Assembly (NCBI RefSeq): GCF_000002595.2
Contig: NC_057017.1
Location: 1,795,997-1,859,996 of the forward strand
Length of the DNA: 64,000 nt
From: Chlamydomonas reinhardtii
Lineage: Eukaryota; Chlorophyta; Chlorophyceae; Chlamydomonadales; Chlamydomonadaceae
Reading direction: 5' to 3'
Both the position numbers and the translations under genes were made by a program. Of this stretch, positions 22,220-31,989 are shown piece by piece. Every line of letters starts with the position of its first letter. The stretch's first letter is position 1. The notes beneath the pieces are model-generated. The model worked only from the letters and a program-made list of their open reading frames with translations. It ran no database searches and was not told the DNA's origin.

Positions 22220-23084
22220 TGCAAATACCAGTCCTAACTAAACCAAACCAAGCTTGAAGGGGACGAGGCAAAGTGGGGCGTTGGAATGGGGGCTTGCATA
22301 GTGGGGTCGGAGGCTTGCACGCGAGTAATATTGGCGTGGTGCCGGCAAACAGGCCTGTCTGGGCAGCTGGCGGCGCCCACCGTGCTCCCGGACTCCCTGT
22401 ACGGGCTTTCTTGCCGACCCTAGCCTTGCCCTCCCCCTGACTGCCTGCGGCTGCAGCTTCTCCTTTCCTTCCGGCAGTGGTTCACCGTTAACCCCTGACT
22501 CCCCTGCCTGCCCCTCCTCCCGTTGCAGCCACCCGCTACCGGTGATGCGCGCCCGCGAGATCGACCGCTGGAGCCAGAGCACGCAGTACAAGGGCCTGGT
22601 CAGCAAGAACCGCAACCACCGAGTCCAGGTCATGACCTCGCCGCAGCAGCCGGGGCAGGGCGGTGCCGGCGCCGGCGGCATGGGCTCTGCCAGCGGCAGC
22701 GGCATCGCGGGCGCTGGGTCAGGGACCGGAGGCGGCGGCGTGAACGGCGTGGGTGGCATGGGCAGCGGCATGAGCGTGGCTGGCGTGGGCGGGCAGGTCT
22801 ACAACATGGTCCGCTCGCCCGCGCCGCTGCACGCCAGCAGCCCAACCGGCGCCACCGGGGGGCCCGTCGGCGGCAGCGGGAGTGCCGGCGGCGGCGGCCG
22901 GGGCGGCTCCGCCGCCGCTGCGGCCATGCCTGGTGGCCGCACCGCCGCCGCGGCGGCGGCGGCCGCCGGGCCTGCGCCGATGGGCCCCACGGCGGGTGGT
23001 GGTGGCGCTGCGCGCCCGCCGCCCATGATGACCCCCGCGGGCCTGTGGGGAACGTCGCTGGGTGGCGCCAAGCCGCGGCGGTGA
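19408..23084 (+). CDS. PGM48: M48 family zinc metallopeptidase, PGM48-like (plastid)
   Basis: Nine exons join in phase: 19408-19484, 19885-19985, 20292-20336, 20578-20679, 20949-21068, 21322-21390, 21661-21740, 22004-22090 and 22529-23084. The order matches plant M48 peptidases such as Arabidopsis PGM48: RHPLDQQNTSMLRAVPGL, QVLLLENI, PVPNAYTLAI, zinc site HELGH (20961-20975), third ligand in AAELTCDRAALL, DPKVV, HPLPVMRAREIDRW. PGM48 degrades plastoglobule proteins during senescence; plastid location here is inference. The N-terminal exon(s) with the transit peptide are not resolved: exon 1 here starts with one base of a split Arg codon and its upstream is pyrimidine-rich. After the conserved core there is a ~150-residue Gly/Ala/Pro/Met-rich tail lacking in the plant protein. 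One intron holds a (GT)n tract. Confidence 0.9.
22099..22220 (+). repeat. (GT)n microsatellite in intron
   Basis: About 120 bases of GT/TG repeat, interrupted three times by A (TATG), begin eight bases after the donor of the last intron of the M48 gene. The repeat reads as poly-His/Thr or Val/Cys frames, which are not genes. Confidence 0.95.
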
Positions 23085-24851
23085 GGCCGCAAGGCGGTGG
23101 GGCTAGGAGCAGCTGCAGTTGCGTTTGTTCATGCCGCTGACGTGTGACAGATGTGGCGTTTAACGTGCTGCTCGCTAGCTTGCAGCTTTGCGGTGTCGCA
23201 TGCAGGCGATCTAGGCATGCAATTGCTCGAGGTGTGGAAATGGCTTCATTACCAGTTTGCCAGTTTACCGCACGGCTACCAAACAGTTTTGTCTTACAGT
23301 TCGTGTGACCATGACAGTTGACACGTATCCATACTCGCATCCCAGCAACCGCACTTGACACCGGCATGTGCATCGCCGTGCGCAATCAACATCAGCGTAT
23401 GTTGATCGGCAAAACAAACGGGGCCAGCTGCAAATGAGTTTCACGCTATGTGGCGTGGGTGACATGCGTCGGTGACGTTCGTCTGTGTATTCCCGAGATT
23501 GCATGTGTGCGCCTGGGGCGAACTGTCGGAACACTGTGACGGTGTGCATCTTAGGAGCCGCACGTCTCTGTGTACGTGTACGGCGCTGGCAGCAGGTGCG
23601 CTGATGGCGGTGATGGAGCAGTTGGTGTGTCCATGAGCGTATTGGCAAGGGAAACTGTGTGTGCGTGTTACTATTCTCCTATATGCCCCGCAAGTGATGG
23701 GGCTGATGGCAACGGGTCAAGTGAGTTCAAGGGGCGGTTGCTCTAGGGGAAGCCGCACGGCAGGCGGCTGCTGTACGGGCGGCGAGATGGGCGCATGGGG
23801 ACGAGGAAGGTAGGCCCCGGCGGCGGTGCACGGTTGTGTTGTTGAGCTCCGTGGCATGCCGTCAGTTGCTATTGGTGTTGTTGTGTGTTCGTATGTGTGT
23901 CCGCACCATTGCGTGTGTGTCGTATCAGCTGCAGGTGAGCATTGCGGTGAAAGGGAAAGTGGCATTATGAAGCCAAGGACGGGCCTCCATTGCCCGACTG
24001 GTGACTGCTTACGCTTTTCGCTACGTGTTGGTATTTTGTGTCGTAGCGCTGGAGGGCTTACGTGGGTGCAAGAAGTGCAAGACGTGCAACATAGCTGTGG
24101 GTTTAACTAAGCAGTTTGCGTGGGTTTTTGTACCATAACACTGCAAGCGGCGGCTTTGGCTCATCTCCACAATAGAGCCAAATGAACCGCTTACTGCGCA
24201 GCGCTAGGGGGGCCACACGCCACACGGCTACAAACGAGGACCTTTCGTTCAGCCGTGGTCAGGCACAGAGATATGCAGGCGCTGTGATGGAGGTTGTGGG
24301 TGCGCGGTTCGATGGCTCTTTGTATGATACGGTGGAACGTGTGTAGGTCATCAAGGGCCGGGGAATGGTGCAGGCGGAGGAGGCGCCACGTTGGCCGAAA
24401 GCGTTAAGGCGCTGAGGCCTGGGGTTCCATGAATCACTGGGAGACGGTGTGAGAGACTAAGGAAGTACTTATGTTGGTGAATGTGGCTGGGCTGTTCCTG
24501 GCTGCCGTGCTTGTGTTGGTCGGCCCTGGATGCGGCGCTGTGGCAGCAGGCCTTGGAGTTTGATGGGGCCCGGCGCGAGGCGCAGCGGTGACAGCATCTG
24601 CAGGGGCCATAACATGCGCTCCCCCTAGCATGTAAGGAGGTCTCTTTGAGTACTTCTGGCTTCCTGGCTCCTCCTGGGCCAGGGGCTCATCACGGGATGC
24701 CACGAATCCTGGATGTGCAAGCCGTGGTTCACAGGTTCCGAAGTAATCACGTTGTTAGTCTGTTACTGATAATTTATTTATGTTGTTGTTGCATTGTCCA
24801 CTGATTAACGCGCGGTAACACAGTGACCCTCTCAAGCAAGTTGAATCGCCT
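23085..24851. other. intergenic, no gene seen
   Basis: About 1.8 kb between the M48 and GPC1 genes. No conserved frame, RNA gene or clear TGTAA signal was found for the preceding gene. It should contain the 3' UTR of the M48 gene and the promoter of the acyltransferase. GC content falls near 24720-24850, just before the GPC1 start. Confidence 0.4.
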
Positions 24852-27650
24852 ATGTCTGATAGGAGTAAACAGGATTCTGCTAATCGTTATGAAATTCATG
24901 CACACGCCGAAGCTGGCACGTCAGCTGACGCGCGCAAAGACAGCTCGGCGGTCGATGTTGTTGGCACGCTCAACGTGATCGCCCGAAAGCAGGGCTCGCA
25001 TGGAGCATCCCTACGCTATTTCGGCGGCTGTCTTGTGCTCGGTGGACTAATTGCGTTGCTATTTTTCGCCCCGGCGCTTTGTCCCCTTGCTTTCCTCGGG
25101 TTTGTGGTGACGTGCCTGCCATACCGGGTGCACAGCTTCACCAAGCGCAAGTGGGTTTTCTTCCTCGTGGACTACTGCTATGTGAGTTGCTCACGGGGCG
25201 GACATGATGAGCCGCAAGGGCGGGTACCGGTCTTGCTGAGCCTGTGGGGGCCTCTTGATGGGGTCAAGGTCCTCTTCCCCACTTTCCTTGTAAGTCCACA
25301 ACTTTCGTTTGGGTCCCTTCATCATAAACCGCAGTTCGCAAACCTCGCCGCCGCGGCGTTTCTGGTGTGGGCGCCCGCACATGCCGGCTGGGAGGCTGCG
25401 GCGTACGCCAGTGTCGAGGGCCCGCTGGCAGGGGCGCTGGTGGCGTGGCAGTGCGCTTGGGTGATGGGCTCGCCCGACCACATCATCACGTGAGCAGCCG
25501 TGCACGGCACTGCAATGCTCGTGTGTTGTGTAGCTGTCGCCGGGGATTCGGGGGCGTCAGGGGGCTACTCACGTGGGGTTCTCAGGACAGGCTGGGGCAG
25601 GCATCGGGGGCTCTCCACTAGTACCGTGTTGCTGGCGTGGCTACCGGGTGGCCTGCTAGCCTCCGGCATTGCGCCACATCGCAGCCGTCTGCCCCTCATC
25701 ACCAACATTACAGTTGACTGCGACCGCCGTGCCAACGCCGTACCAACGCCCAACTGCCACCCGCAGGGTGCTGATGCACAGCCTGCCCGGCCTTGCGTTG
25801 TTCTGCCACCGCCGCCTGGCACACACCCGGCAGCCGCTGCAGCTGGCAGCGGAGCTGGCGGCGGCGCTCTGGCGGCCGGAGGCGGCGGCGCCACCGGTGC
25901 CGGGGCAGGCGGCGGCGGTGGCCACGTCAGCAGCAGCAGCAGCAGCAGCTTGGGGCCGGGGCGGTGGGAGTACGGTGGAGGCGGCGCCAGCCGGGTTCGG
26001 TGCTACAGCTTGGGAGGCGGCTGGGTCGCGTGCTACTGCTGCCGGCGCTGGGCTCTTGCGTCGCTTGGTGGCAGCGGCGGATGTGGCCCGGGGACGTGTG
26101 CCGTGCGGCGCTGCAGCAGCAGCAGCAGCAGCAGCAACAGACGGGGCGGCGGGACCGGCAGCAGGGTTAATGGCGTGCTACGCCATGCCGCTGCCGCCGA
26201 CCGCCTGCCCCGCGCCGGCGTGGCTGTGGCTGGCGGCGGCGCCGATGCTGTTCTACTTGGCCTGGCAGCTGCTGTACTTCGTGGTAGTGCAGGTGGGGCG
26301 GCAAGCGGAGGCGGCGGGCGTGTGGGCCGGCGGGGTGGGTGGCAGGCGGCGAGGGCCGGGGTCGCGGCTTGGGAGGGGACGGCGGGCGGGGAGCGGTGAT
26401 TGCCAATGTAGACCGGAGGCGTGGGGCGTGCCGTGGATGTGTGCGTGGGGCGTTGGTGTGATGCATGTGATGGCGCGGGGCGTGAGGGATGGGACTTGAG
26501 GCAAGAGACGAGGGGCGTGGGCGTGGCGCTCAACCCTCCCGACATGCCTCATGGCCCGTACAGCGTGCAATACACGTCGTCACGTACGTGCATGCCGTAC
26601 AGGTGTGCAGCCGTCGGCTCATCCTGGCGCGCGGGTACGACACCAGCTACCGCTCTCTGGCGCGGCGGGCGCAGCGCTCGGGCTCTGCGCTGAACAGGCT
26701 GGTGCGGAGCGGCGGCGTGGCGCGGCGGCTGCTCATGTTCGGTGAGTGAGCGTGAGAGGGATGTTTGCTTGGTGGGGGGAGAGACCTCGTGGGGCGCGTG
26801 TGTGGAAGGGGTAGTTCATTCAAACTCAAAATGAACCATTGCCCAGAACTCAAAGAACGGGAAAGAAGGGGTATGGGCGTGCATGGGTTTGCAAGCTCTT
26901 GAGTCCTTACTCCCGATCGAATACAAAGCCGGTGGATTGGACGGCCCCTGCTGCTGATGTTCTCGGGTGCGGTTTCAAGAGGGCCACACGCGACATACCC
27001 GCAAAAGGCGCGCGGCCCGCTTGCGTCGTGCGCCTGCACCCTGGCCCCTTCCCTTCAATTTCGTTTGACCCTCTCTCTGACCGGCGTCATAACCTTGCCC
27101 TCGCCCAACCGTCATGCCTGGAATCCCCCTGGCCGCAGGGCTGCTGCAACTGCTGTTTACGCTGGTGACGCTGGCGCTGGCGGTTGCGACGTACCACAGC
27201 GTTGAGGCGGCGGTGGCGTGGCAGGTGGGGGCGTCTGGGGGTGGGCGGGTGGGAGTGCTGTGGCGTGGGAGTCTGAGGAGCGCGATCAGTGGCAGTGGCA
27301 GTATCGAAGCAGCGCGTACTGCAATGGTGCAGTCTCTGGACGAGGAGGGATGGGCTGGGCCCAAGCCTCAGCTCCATGTGTGCTGCACCATGCGAATTCC
27401 TTGCCTCACACGCCATGTTCCCCGCCAACCCGCCGCACAGGTCGTCAAGCTCCTGCTCCCCCTGTACCTGGGCGCAGTGCACACCTGCGAGCGGGCGCCC
27501 GTCCAGGAGCTGCGGGCGGCGGCGGCGCAGATGGCGGCGGCGGGGCTGCTGGCGGCGCCAGCTGCGGAGGCGCTTAGGGCGGAGGCGCTCAGAGCGGAGG
27601 CGGCCGGGAAGCACAGAGTGGAGGGCAAGGCCCGGGGTAAGGTTGAGTAG
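24852..27650 (+). CDS. GPC1: glycerophosphocholine acyltransferase 1-type membrane protein
   Basis: Six exons, 24852-25181, 25335-25489, 25767-26292, 26603-26741, 27139-27224 and 27441-27650, join in phase to 481 residues. The order of motifs is that of the GPC1 family: WVFFLVDYCY/FANLAAAAF, EGPLAGALVAWQCAWV, DHIIT/VLMHSLPGLALFCHRR, LFYLAWQLLYFVVVQ, ARGYDTSYRSLARRAQ, and a last membrane segment before VVKLLLPLYL. These proteins acylate glycerophosphocholine to lyso-PC in the ER, recycling phosphatidylcholine. Several hydrophobic segments are visible. Unusual here: a ~110-residue Ala/Gly/Pro-rich insertion after FCHRRLAHTRQP, between two membrane parts. The soluble N-terminus is hydrophilic (MSDRSKQDSAN). 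The Thr codon split AC/G and the Gly codon split G/GG agree with the splice sites. Activity is inferred from the family only. Confidence 0.85.
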
Positions 27651-28419
27651 GGTTAGGGTAGGTGATGGGCGTTCCAGATTGGAGGCCGCAGTCTCACTAC
27701 CGCCACCCCTGGGTGTTTGGCGCCCCTGTACGGTATGTCTATATATGGATTATATGTGGCCCTCTCTGGTGCAAGCATGCACCAAAACGAAAGTAAGCCG
27801 TCCAGGGCAGGCGTGCTGACTTTGTTTGCCTTGCTGTGTGGCGTAGCGTTCCACCAAGCCGGTGCCAGGCAGCGTGCGCGTGTTCAAAGTCGGCATAGGG
27901 TCGCTCGATCTGTTCTGGGGAAATGATGGGGAAGTGATTGGGGAAATGGACGCCAGGGCTGGTGCCGTGCCGGTTGGATGCTGCTGCAGCTGCTGCACCG
28001 TGTGTGTGCATGCCTGCCGCTTAATGCACGTGGGCTGCAAGTCTACCCGGAATTAGATGGGTACACAGTTACATCCTGAGCATGCACTCAACATGGCAAG
28101 GGTTGCGGGGGGGGAGCACAGGGGTGGTAGCCATGCGTGCGGTGCCGGGGTGGGTGGTAAAGTAGGGCGAGTGGGCGAATGGGGTGTCCGGGAGGTAGGG
28201 GTGGCGAACGGGTACGTGTGGAACTGCCGCCAGCCAGGCCTGTGGCCCTTTGTATGATCGATCCCCCTGCAATCACCTACCACCGTGTGCACGTGCGCAA
28301 TGTTGGGCTGGTTGCGCAAGAGCGAACCCCGGGTCTGTCCATCCGCGTGGATGCATGACGCGACACGACGCGATCTGTGCGCCAGTGCCCGTATCATGTG
28401 GATGGCTTTAGGCCCCCGT
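27651..28419. other. intergenic, no gene seen
   Basis: No supported gene. A TATATATGG-type stretch lies at ~27739-27751. No TGTAA close to the GPC1 stop was found. Confidence 0.35.
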
Positions 28420-28610
28420 GTCTACACAGCGTAGATGACCCCTCCCACGCCATCTACGCCCGGAAACATTTCCTAGGGGCACGCCCCTAAAATCCCCAAA
28501 CCATCTACGCTCCTTGTCTAAAATACCGCCAAGTCCGCCCAAAACGTCTACGCTCCGTAGATGCGTTGCCCTAAACCCCAAACAATTTCTCCAGGCACAG
28601 CGTAGATGGA
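28420..28610. repeat. cluster of CATCTACG / CGTAGATG motifs
   Basis: The octamer CATCTACG or its complement occurs at 28430, 28451, 28502, 28556 and 28601, with variants at 28420 and 28545, in both orientations. One pair forms a short hairpin (TCTACG-CTC-CGTAGA, 28547-28561). Such clusters are typical of subterminal repeats of DNA transposons, but no matching partner end was found. Confidence 0.6.
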
Positions 28611-28619
28611 ACATACGAG

Positions 28620-29132
28620 CACTGTTTAACACACACACACACGCAAGCGGCGAGCCGGCGACCTGGCGGACTGGGCGCGACGACGAGCTCAACACGTTCG
28701 CGGCCACGGCTTGGGCCACGGTATGTTTCTCTGAAGCCCGCGTCACAGGCGCGGGACCCCATACATCCGGAGCACGCGATGTATGCATGCGCGATGTACC
28801 CATCGGTACCGTATCGGTCACCTTCTGCGACAACCTGATGGCTCTGGCGGACGGCGGACCTGGTCATGGAGTACGGCCCGGTCGCCGAGGCATACAGCGC
28901 GGCACTACCCTGCACCTACCCGGCCCGTGGACTGGTGGGTCGGCGGGCCGTCGTGTGTGATCCTGGCGCGGACCAGTCGCCAGCTGCTGGGACATGCCCC
29001 GTGTCCTCCCGCAGCTGGCGCTGCCGGGGCGGTCGGGGCCGCTGCTGGGCTATCGACGTCCATGGGTTCATTGTGAGCAGCGGCCGGGTTGATAATTCAA
29101 TGGGCATTCTTATTCCTGTGTTGTTCAGGAGC
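28620..29132. other. unassigned region with weak plus-strand coding character
   Basis: Two plus-strand stretches (about 28650-28720 before a GTATGT donor, and 28840-29070) have protein-like composition (for example LVMEYGPVAEAYSAAL in one frame), but no consistent spliced frame or family could be made out. They could be remnants of a gene or transposon. Confidence 0.25.
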
Positions 29133-30050
29133 TTACTTGCTCATGGCGTTGGGTTCGGGGTTGGCAGCATTAGCCGTGCGTGAGGCGGGATGTGAGTGCG
29201 GCTGTGCGGGTGGTAGCCCACGGCGCTGTTGGCATGGGTCGGCAGCATGTGCAAGGGATGGTGGGTCTTGGGGGTGTGGGTAGCAGATGCGCATATGTAT
29301 TGTCATGTCTTTGGCGAGCGCCTGGACCATTGAGCGTGCCGTTTCGTATCCCCGCGTGCCCACCGGCAGGCTCTCATCGCCATTGGTGAGCCGCTGGGCA
29401 GCATGGTCAATGGCTGCGTGGTCCCGGGTGAGTAGGTCCTCAGGGGTAGTGCGCGTGCTGGTTTCTGCAATGCGTGCGCGTTGCGCTGCATGTTTTGTAA
29501 CGCGCCGTGCGCGTGTATCTGGTTTTGTCGTGGCCGGCGTGTTTTGGCCGGCTTGCGGGCTGTGGCGCTTGCGGGCTGTGGCTGGGGGCCGTCGGGAGGG
29601 CTGCGTTGCCCCATCGGCGGGGACTTCCGGTGCCGCAGCAGGGCCTTGTGCGCCGGGTTGGGCCTCCTGGGCTTCCCCTACTGGGGAGGGGGGGGGGGGC
29701 GGTTCGGCTGGGGCTTGCGTAGTGTTTGCTTGGGCGGGGGCCGCCTCGGGGAGGGGCTGGAGGAACCGCTCGAGGGGGTTGGCCATTCCAAGAGGGAGGG
29801 GGTCCGCCCTCATGGCTACGGCCACGATTGCGGCCACGTCAGGCAGAGTGCGCTGTGCGGTGGTTAGGGGGGGGGCATGGCTGCCGATGGCTGGAGCGTT
29901 TTCCCCTGCACGTCCAGCCATACTGAGAGCAAGGCTATCAGGAGCCATGGGCGCCGAGGTAAACGTGGCGGCATCATTGAAGGACAATCTTCGGGGGGGG
30001 GGGGTGCCGTCGAGTGGGCTCCTCGTCCGTGGGACATGCTTTGCACGCAT
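29133..30050 (-). CDS. Pro/Ala-rich ORF of unknown, possibly mobile-element, origin
   Basis: An uninterrupted 305-codon frame starts at ATG 30050. The first two thirds are Pro/Ala/Thr-rich and disordered (RRPPATARKRHSPQAGQN), followed by a basic helical part (VTKHAAQRARIAET) and a likely structured helix region (EDLLTRDHAAIDHAAQRL, ARSMVQALAKDMTIHM). There are no introns or known domain. The setting, between a motif cluster and nested inverted repeats, and the basic disordered composition suggest a nucleic-acid-binding protein of a mobile element, but this is inference. It could also be a free-standing orphan gene or a chance frame in GC-rich DNA. Confidence 0.35.
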   Translation of the reverse strand: MRAKHVPRTRSPLDGTPPPRRLSFNDAATFTSAPMAPDSLALSMAGRAGENAPAIGSHAPPLTTAQRTLPDVAAIVAVAMRADPLPLGMANPLERFLQPLPEAAPAQANTTQAPAEPPPPPSPVGEAQEAQPGAQGPAAAPEVPADGATQPSRRPPATARKRHSPQAGQNTPATTKPDTRARRVTKHAAQRARIAETSTRTTPEDLLTRDHAAIDHAAQRLTNGDESLPVGTRGYETARSMVQALAKDMTIHMRICYPHPQDPPSLAHAADPCQQRRGLPPAQPHSHPASRTANAANPEPNAMSK

Positions 30051-30719
30051 GGTGCTGTCGTCGTGCTCATCAGACGCATGAGCTGTAATGCGCAGTCTGT
30101 CCCCTAACCACGCAGTGTAGGGGGAGGCTGGCTAGGGGTCGCTGCATCTTTGTAAGGGGCCGGGGCATGTCACGTTCGGGCGCGGCACATTCGTCACTGA
30201 TGGCCGGGAAGGGCGAGGTATGGCGCAGTCTTGTTATTGGCCTGCGGTTATCGGCCACAAGCTGCACATGCCCGCGCTTCGGTGCGCATTGGGCGCGGCT
30301 GGTTTAGGGTGACCCGCCGAAGGAACCGACGAAGGGCGCTGACACGGCAGCTGGCGGGATGTACTCCGCCGCCGCTGCGGTGTCGTCCACGCCCTGCTTG
30401 TGCCTCATTTACGTGCGCGTGTTCTACGGGGGCTGTGCTGTAACGAGTTACGATTGCCTCATATGGGGCGATCTGGTGGTGGGGGGGCTCGTCATTTTAT
30501 CGAGGCAGGGCATTAACCGGGGCTGCTATAGTTTGAGCACCTGCCGGTGCATTGCCGCCACTTCATACGGTTCGAACAACGGCCAAACCGCCCCACGCAC
30601 ACCAGCTTGCAACAGCGCTGTTGCGTTTCGACCTGCTTTCGACCCGCGCCCGCTCCAGCTGCCGCCTTTGCTGCTGCATCCTGCTGGAGCTCTGCTGTGC
30701 GTCTGCTCGAGATGCAGCA
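30051..30719. other. no gene recognised
   Basis: Continues the accessory region. Open frames on both strands are compositionally biased. The end of the stretch (about 30640 onward) enters the inverted repeat complex. Confidence 0.3.
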
Positions 30720-31985
30720 GCCCAGCCGGTGAGACGGGCGCTTGAGCGTTTGCGGGGGGTGGCGCTTTGTTTCGGCGGCAGCTTCCCGGGACAGTTGCGA
30801 CTCCTGGCGCGTTTGCTGCTGCACGGTGGTTGTGCTGCTGCTTGTGATGGCTGGCCCTACTTGTGTAAGAGCGGTGCTGCGTCGGGGCGCTGACTCGACT
30901 TCGCACTTTTCCCGCCCCTTTCCTGCTGCGAGGACCGGCAGGCGTTGACCTTGGGCCGGCTGAGGTCAAGATGACCTCCGCCGACGCGTACCACATGCTA
31001 GCGTTGATGAGCGTGCTGGCGGCCACCGGAAAAGCCGCGGCCAAAATCCATGAGGTCATTAAGACCGTCGGCAATGAGCTAGGCACTTGCATTGGGGTGT
31101 GTGTGTGTGCGGGGGAGGGGGGGGGCAAGGGGGGGTGCGGTCACAGGGTGCGTGGGGTTGCAAAGAACCTAAAGAGAGGCAGCTTCGCCGACTCAGATCA
31201 CCAAAATGCCTCTCTGCAGCTTCCCTGCACCCTCACCCACCCTGTGACCCACTGCCTTCGCACCCCCCCTAACCCACCCACCCACCCACCCGCCACTGAT
31301 GCCAGTGCCTAGCTCCTTGCCGACGGTCTTGATGATCTCATGGATTTTGGCCGCGGCTTTTCCGGCGGCCGCCAGCACGCTCATCAACGCAATCATGTGG
31401 TACGCGTCGGCGGAGGTCATCTTGACCTCAGCCGGCCCAAGGTCAACGCCCGGTGCCAGCATGGTACCGGCACCTGCATGACGCCGCCAAACAGATTGCG
31501 CTGCAGTGCGACGGCATGTTGGGGAGTTGGGGAGGCGGCGTCGTGGGGAGTTGGGACTGGGGAGCACCGTGGCTAATAGCGGGGCTCAAGGGCTGGAGCA
31601 AGGGGGCGCATCATCAAGTGCATTTTCTTGTAATTGGGATGCCCCCCCCCCCTGCTCGAGCTCAATGCGACCGCAAGGGCTTCTGCCCCTCCTCCTTCGG
31701 TAGAAGGAGCAAGCCAACGCGCCAGGAGTCACAACTGTGGGAAGCTGCCACCAAAAGTGCCACCCCCGCAAACTCTCAAGCGCCCATCTCATCTGTGCAT
31801 GCTGGCAGCCGCCGGTGGCAACAATCCAGGAATTCATCAAGACTGCAGCAAGGAGCTAGCACTGGCGTGAGTTGGGCGGGAGGGTTGGGTTAGGGGGTGG
31901 ATGCGGAGCCGGTGGGTCACAGGTGGGCGGTGGGCGGGTGGGGGTGCAGGGAAGCTGAAGAGAGGCATTTGGTGATGTGGATCGT
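30720..31985. repeat. nested inverted repeat complex (three copies of one module)
   Basis: Module copy 1 (+, about 30938-31185) and copy 2 (-, about 31195-31455) form a near-perfect palindrome of ~250-base arms. Copy 3 (+, about 31800-31985) is a diverged repeat. A second block at 30720-30830 is inverted relative to 31700-31810. The module has an exon-like frame, VDLGPAEVKMTSADAYHM then ALMSVLAA and GKAAAKIHE, ending near a donor-like GT, then a G-rich intron-like part and a GAGAGGCA block. It looks like gene pieces duplicated and inverted by rearrangement. Confidence 0.75.
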
Positions 31986-31989
31986 CGAC

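Noticed and set aside
21657-22271. Minus-strand His/Thr-repeat protein
   Set aside because: It is the (GT)n intron tract of the M48 gene read as codons.
24290-24340. GGTTCGAT suggesting a tRNA T-loop
   Set aside because: No acceptor stem or matching D and anticodon arms around it.
24434-24703. 89-codon minus-strand frame upstream of GPC1
   Set aside because: Thr/Pro/Ala-biased, no family resemblance or splice context.
28420-28610. Possible CRISPR-like array of short repeats
   Set aside because: Units are eight bases, in both orientations and irregularly spaced, in a eukaryotic setting.
28840-29080. Plus-strand frame with WWVGGPSCVILARTSRQLLG
   Set aside because: Two competing frames look equally protein-like and no splice sites connect them, so no gene was called.
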